DNA from: Streptomyces sp. NRRL F-5630
Lineage (GTDB): Bacteria; Actinomycetota; Actinomycetes; Streptomycetales; Streptomycetaceae
DNA length: 33,554 nucleotides
Direction of reading: 5' to 3'
Assembly (NCBI RefSeq): GCF_000719475.1
Contig: NZ_JOGO01000065.1
Coordinates: 1-33,554, forward strand
Shown: one piece after another, positions 31,868 through 33,554 of the stretch
Numbering within the stretch: the stretch's first letter is position 1
Layout of the letters: every line of letters starts with the position of its first letter
Program-made: the position numbers and the translations under genes
Notes under the pieces: generated by a model
Seen by the model: only the letters and a program-made list of their open reading frames with translations
What the model was told of the DNA's origin: nothing
The model's database searches: none

Positions 31868-33484
31868 GTGAGCACCACTTCCGCGAACGCGAGCCCCCAC
31901 GACCCCGCCGAGCCGCTGCCCGGTGCCGAGAGCCTGCCCGCACACGAGGGCAGGGGCGCCGAGATCGCGGGCCGGTTGCGAGAAGCGCTGCGCGAGGCCG
32001 AGTTCACCGCGGACGGACTGCTCGACCTGCTCGGCGCCCCGGCGTACGCGGCCCTCGCGCGCGGCGAGACCGTGCCGGCCCTGCGCGCGACCCGTTCCGC
32101 CGGGTCCGTCGCGACGCTCGTGCGGCTCTTCCTCCTCCAGTGCGCGGTGACGCGTGCGGCGCTCGTGGCGGTGCTCGGCGAGGAGCTGTTGGCGGCGGCC
32201 GAGGAGTGCGGCTGGCTGCGCGAGGACGGTGACGGCGAGCTGCGCGCCTCCGTCGATGTCCGCCCGTACGGCGGTCCCGAGGGTGAGGACTGGTACGTCG
32301 TCTCGGACCTGGGCTGCGCCGTGGGCGGGGCAGGCGGGATCGGCAAGCGGGCGGAGGGTGTCGTCCTGGGCGTCGGCGGGGCCTCGACGACCCTCGCTGG
32401 GATCACCGTGCGCACGCCGGTCGAGAGCGTCCTCGACCTCGGTGCGGGCTCCGGCATCCAGGCCCTGCACGCCTCGCCGCACGCCGTGCGCCTCACCGCC
32501 ACCGACCTCAATCCGCGTGCGCTCGTCTTCGCCGCGCTCACCCTCGCCCTCTCCGGCGCCGGGCCCGCGCGCCTCCTCACTGGCTCGCTCTTCGAGCCGG
32601 TCGGCACGGAGACCTTCGATCTCGTCGTCTCCAATCCCCCCTTCGTCATCTCGCCGGGCGCCCGCCTCACCTACCGCGACGGCGGCCGGGAGGGGGACGG
32701 CCTCTGCCGCGAGCTGGTCTCCTCGGCGGGGGAGCGGCTCAACGAGGGCGGCTACGCGCAGTTCCTCGCCAACTGGGAGCACGTCGAGGGCGAGACGTGG
32801 ACCGAGCGGGTGCGTGACTGGGTGCCCGCGGGCTGCGACGCCTGGATCGTGCAGCGCGAGGTGCAGGACGTCACGCAGTACGCGGAGCTGTGGCTGCGGG
32901 ACGCGGGGGACCACAAGGAGGGGAGTGCGGAGTACGCGCGGCGGTACGAGGAATGGCTCGATTCCTTCGCCGCGCGCGGCACCACGGCGATCGGCTTCGG
33001 CTGGATCACCTTGCGCCGCACGACGGCCGCCGAGCCCTCGGTGACGATCGAGGAGTGGCCGCACCCGGTGGAGCAGCCCTTGGGCCCCGCCGTACGCGCG
33101 CACTTCGCCCGTGTCGACTACCTCCGCACGCATGACGACGCGGCGCTCCTCGCCGACCACTTCCGGCTCGCCCCCGAGGTGGTGCAGGAGCAGATCGGGC
33201 AGCCGGGCGCGGAGAACCCGGAGTACGTGGTGCTGCGCCAGCATCGCGGGATGCGCCGGGCGACCAGGGTCGACTCGATCGGCGCGGGCTTCGCGGGCGT
33301 GTGCGACGGCACGCTCAGCGCGGGCGCGATCCTCGACGCGATCGCCCAGCTCGTGGAGGAGGACCCGGTCCTGCTCCGTGACCGGACACCGGCGCAGATC
33401 CGTCTCCTGGTCGAGCAGGGCTTCCTGCACCCGGTGGGATCGAGCGGGGCAGGCGGGACAGCGGAAGCGGCGGGCGTGCTCTGA
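31868..33484 (+). CDS. Class I SAM-dependent methyltransferase (PrmC/RlmG-like core)
   Basis: 538 aa. A helical N-terminal domain (about 25-175) precedes the Rossmann core: motif I VLDLGAGSGIQAL (188-200), Asp213 in TATDLNPRA, and motif IV SNPPF (255-259). NPPF/NPPY points to methylation of an amide or exocyclic amino group on protein, RNA or DNA, as in PrmC, RlmG or RsmC. A further C-terminal domain (about 360-538) of unknown role is typical of this actinobacterial family. The exact substrate is unknown. GTG 31868 has no ribosome site; CACAAT (31856-31861) ends 6 nt before it, suggesting a leaderless transcript. In Streptomyces it lies near topA, beyond this window. Confidence 0.85.
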   Translation: MSTTSANASPHDPAEPLPGAESLPAHEGRGAEIAGRLREALREAEFTADGLLDLLGAPAYAALARGETVPALRATRSAGSVATLVRLFLLQCAVTRAALVAVLGEELLAAAEECGWLREDGDGELRASVDVRPYGGPEGEDWYVVSDLGCAVGGAGGIGKRAEGVVLGVGGASTTLAGITVRTPVESVLDLGAGSGIQALHASPHAVRLTATDLNPRALVFAALTLALSGAGPARLLTGSLFEPVGTETFDLVVSNPPFVISPGARLTYRDGGREGDGLCRELVSSAGERLNEGGYAQFLANWEHVEGETWTERVRDWVPAGCDAWIVQREVQDVTQYAELWLRDAGDHKEGSAEYARRYEEWLDSFAARGTTAIGFGWITLRRTTAAEPSVTIEEWPHPVEQPLGPAVRAHFARVDYLRTHDDAALLADHFRLAPEVVQEQIGQPGAENPEYVVLRQHRGMRRATRVDSIGAGFAGVCDGTLSAGAILDAIAQLVEEDPVLLRDRTPAQIRLLVEQGFLHPVGSSGAGGTAEAAGVL

Positions 33485-33554
33485 CGCGCGGGAGGCCGGG
33501 CTGCCTCGGGGCCGGGGCGCCCCGTCCCCGCCCCCCCCGGCCCCGTACACACCC
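33485..33554 (+). other. GC-rich window end after the methyltransferase gene
   Basis: Contains GGGGCCGGGGCGCCCCGTCC near 33508, an imperfect hairpin that may be the start of a terminator. Cut by the window edge. Confidence 0.3.

Overview
The window is chromosomal DNA of a Streptomyces (or a very close relative). GC content is about 72% with strong G/C at third codon positions, starts are often GTG, many genes overlap as ATGA or GTGA, and the gene content includes the developmental gene bldG. No phage, plasmid, insertion sequence, CRISPR array, tRNA or rRNA is visible. From memory of both genomes, the order crp, nth, NUDIX, marP, epoxide-hydrolase-like, holin-like, acsA, HAD-IB phosphatase, ssd, tad genes, helicase matches the M. 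tuberculosis Rv3676-to-Rv3649 neighbourhood, so most of this is an old actinobacterial core block.

Left part (1-12,000): crp (-) diverges from nth (+). Downstream of nth, past a perfect terminator, a NUDIX CoA-pyrophosphatase-like gene and a MarP-like membrane serine protease form a short operon. On the minus strand follow a holin-like membrane protein coupled to an epoxide-hydrolase-like protein, then nhaA, then acsA. An array of about twelve 18-19 bp repeats lies between nhaA and acsA. A CRP-type box lies upstream of crp and a DasR-type (dre) box upstream of acsA.

Middle (12,000-20,650): a SulP transporter fused to STAS and beta-carbonic anhydrase domains (-), a NodB-fold lipoprotein (+), a run of hairpins, a P-loop ATPase pseudogene broken by about eight frameshifts (-), a Fic-like protein with a ruined active site (+), and an HAD-IB phosphatase (-).

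Right part (20,650-33,554): ssd-tadA-tadB-tadC-flp-tadE-tadE2 (+), an almost fully overlapping Tad-like pilus operon with an Ssd/CpaE-like ATPase at its head; a convergent MrfA-type DExH helicase (-); the bldG-apgA anti-sigma switch (+); a small lipoprotein (+) behind a 26-bp perfect palindrome; and a two-domain class I methyltransferase (+).

The most unusual non-coding signal is a pair of matching dyad elements 20 kb apart (28-109 and 20374-20455). Each has two inverted DnaA-box-like sites, CTGTGGAYAAC and GTTRTCCACAG, at exactly the same 71-bp offset, and each has a second inverted repeat sharing the same centre. Functions are assigned from motifs and family knowledge; no database search was possible.
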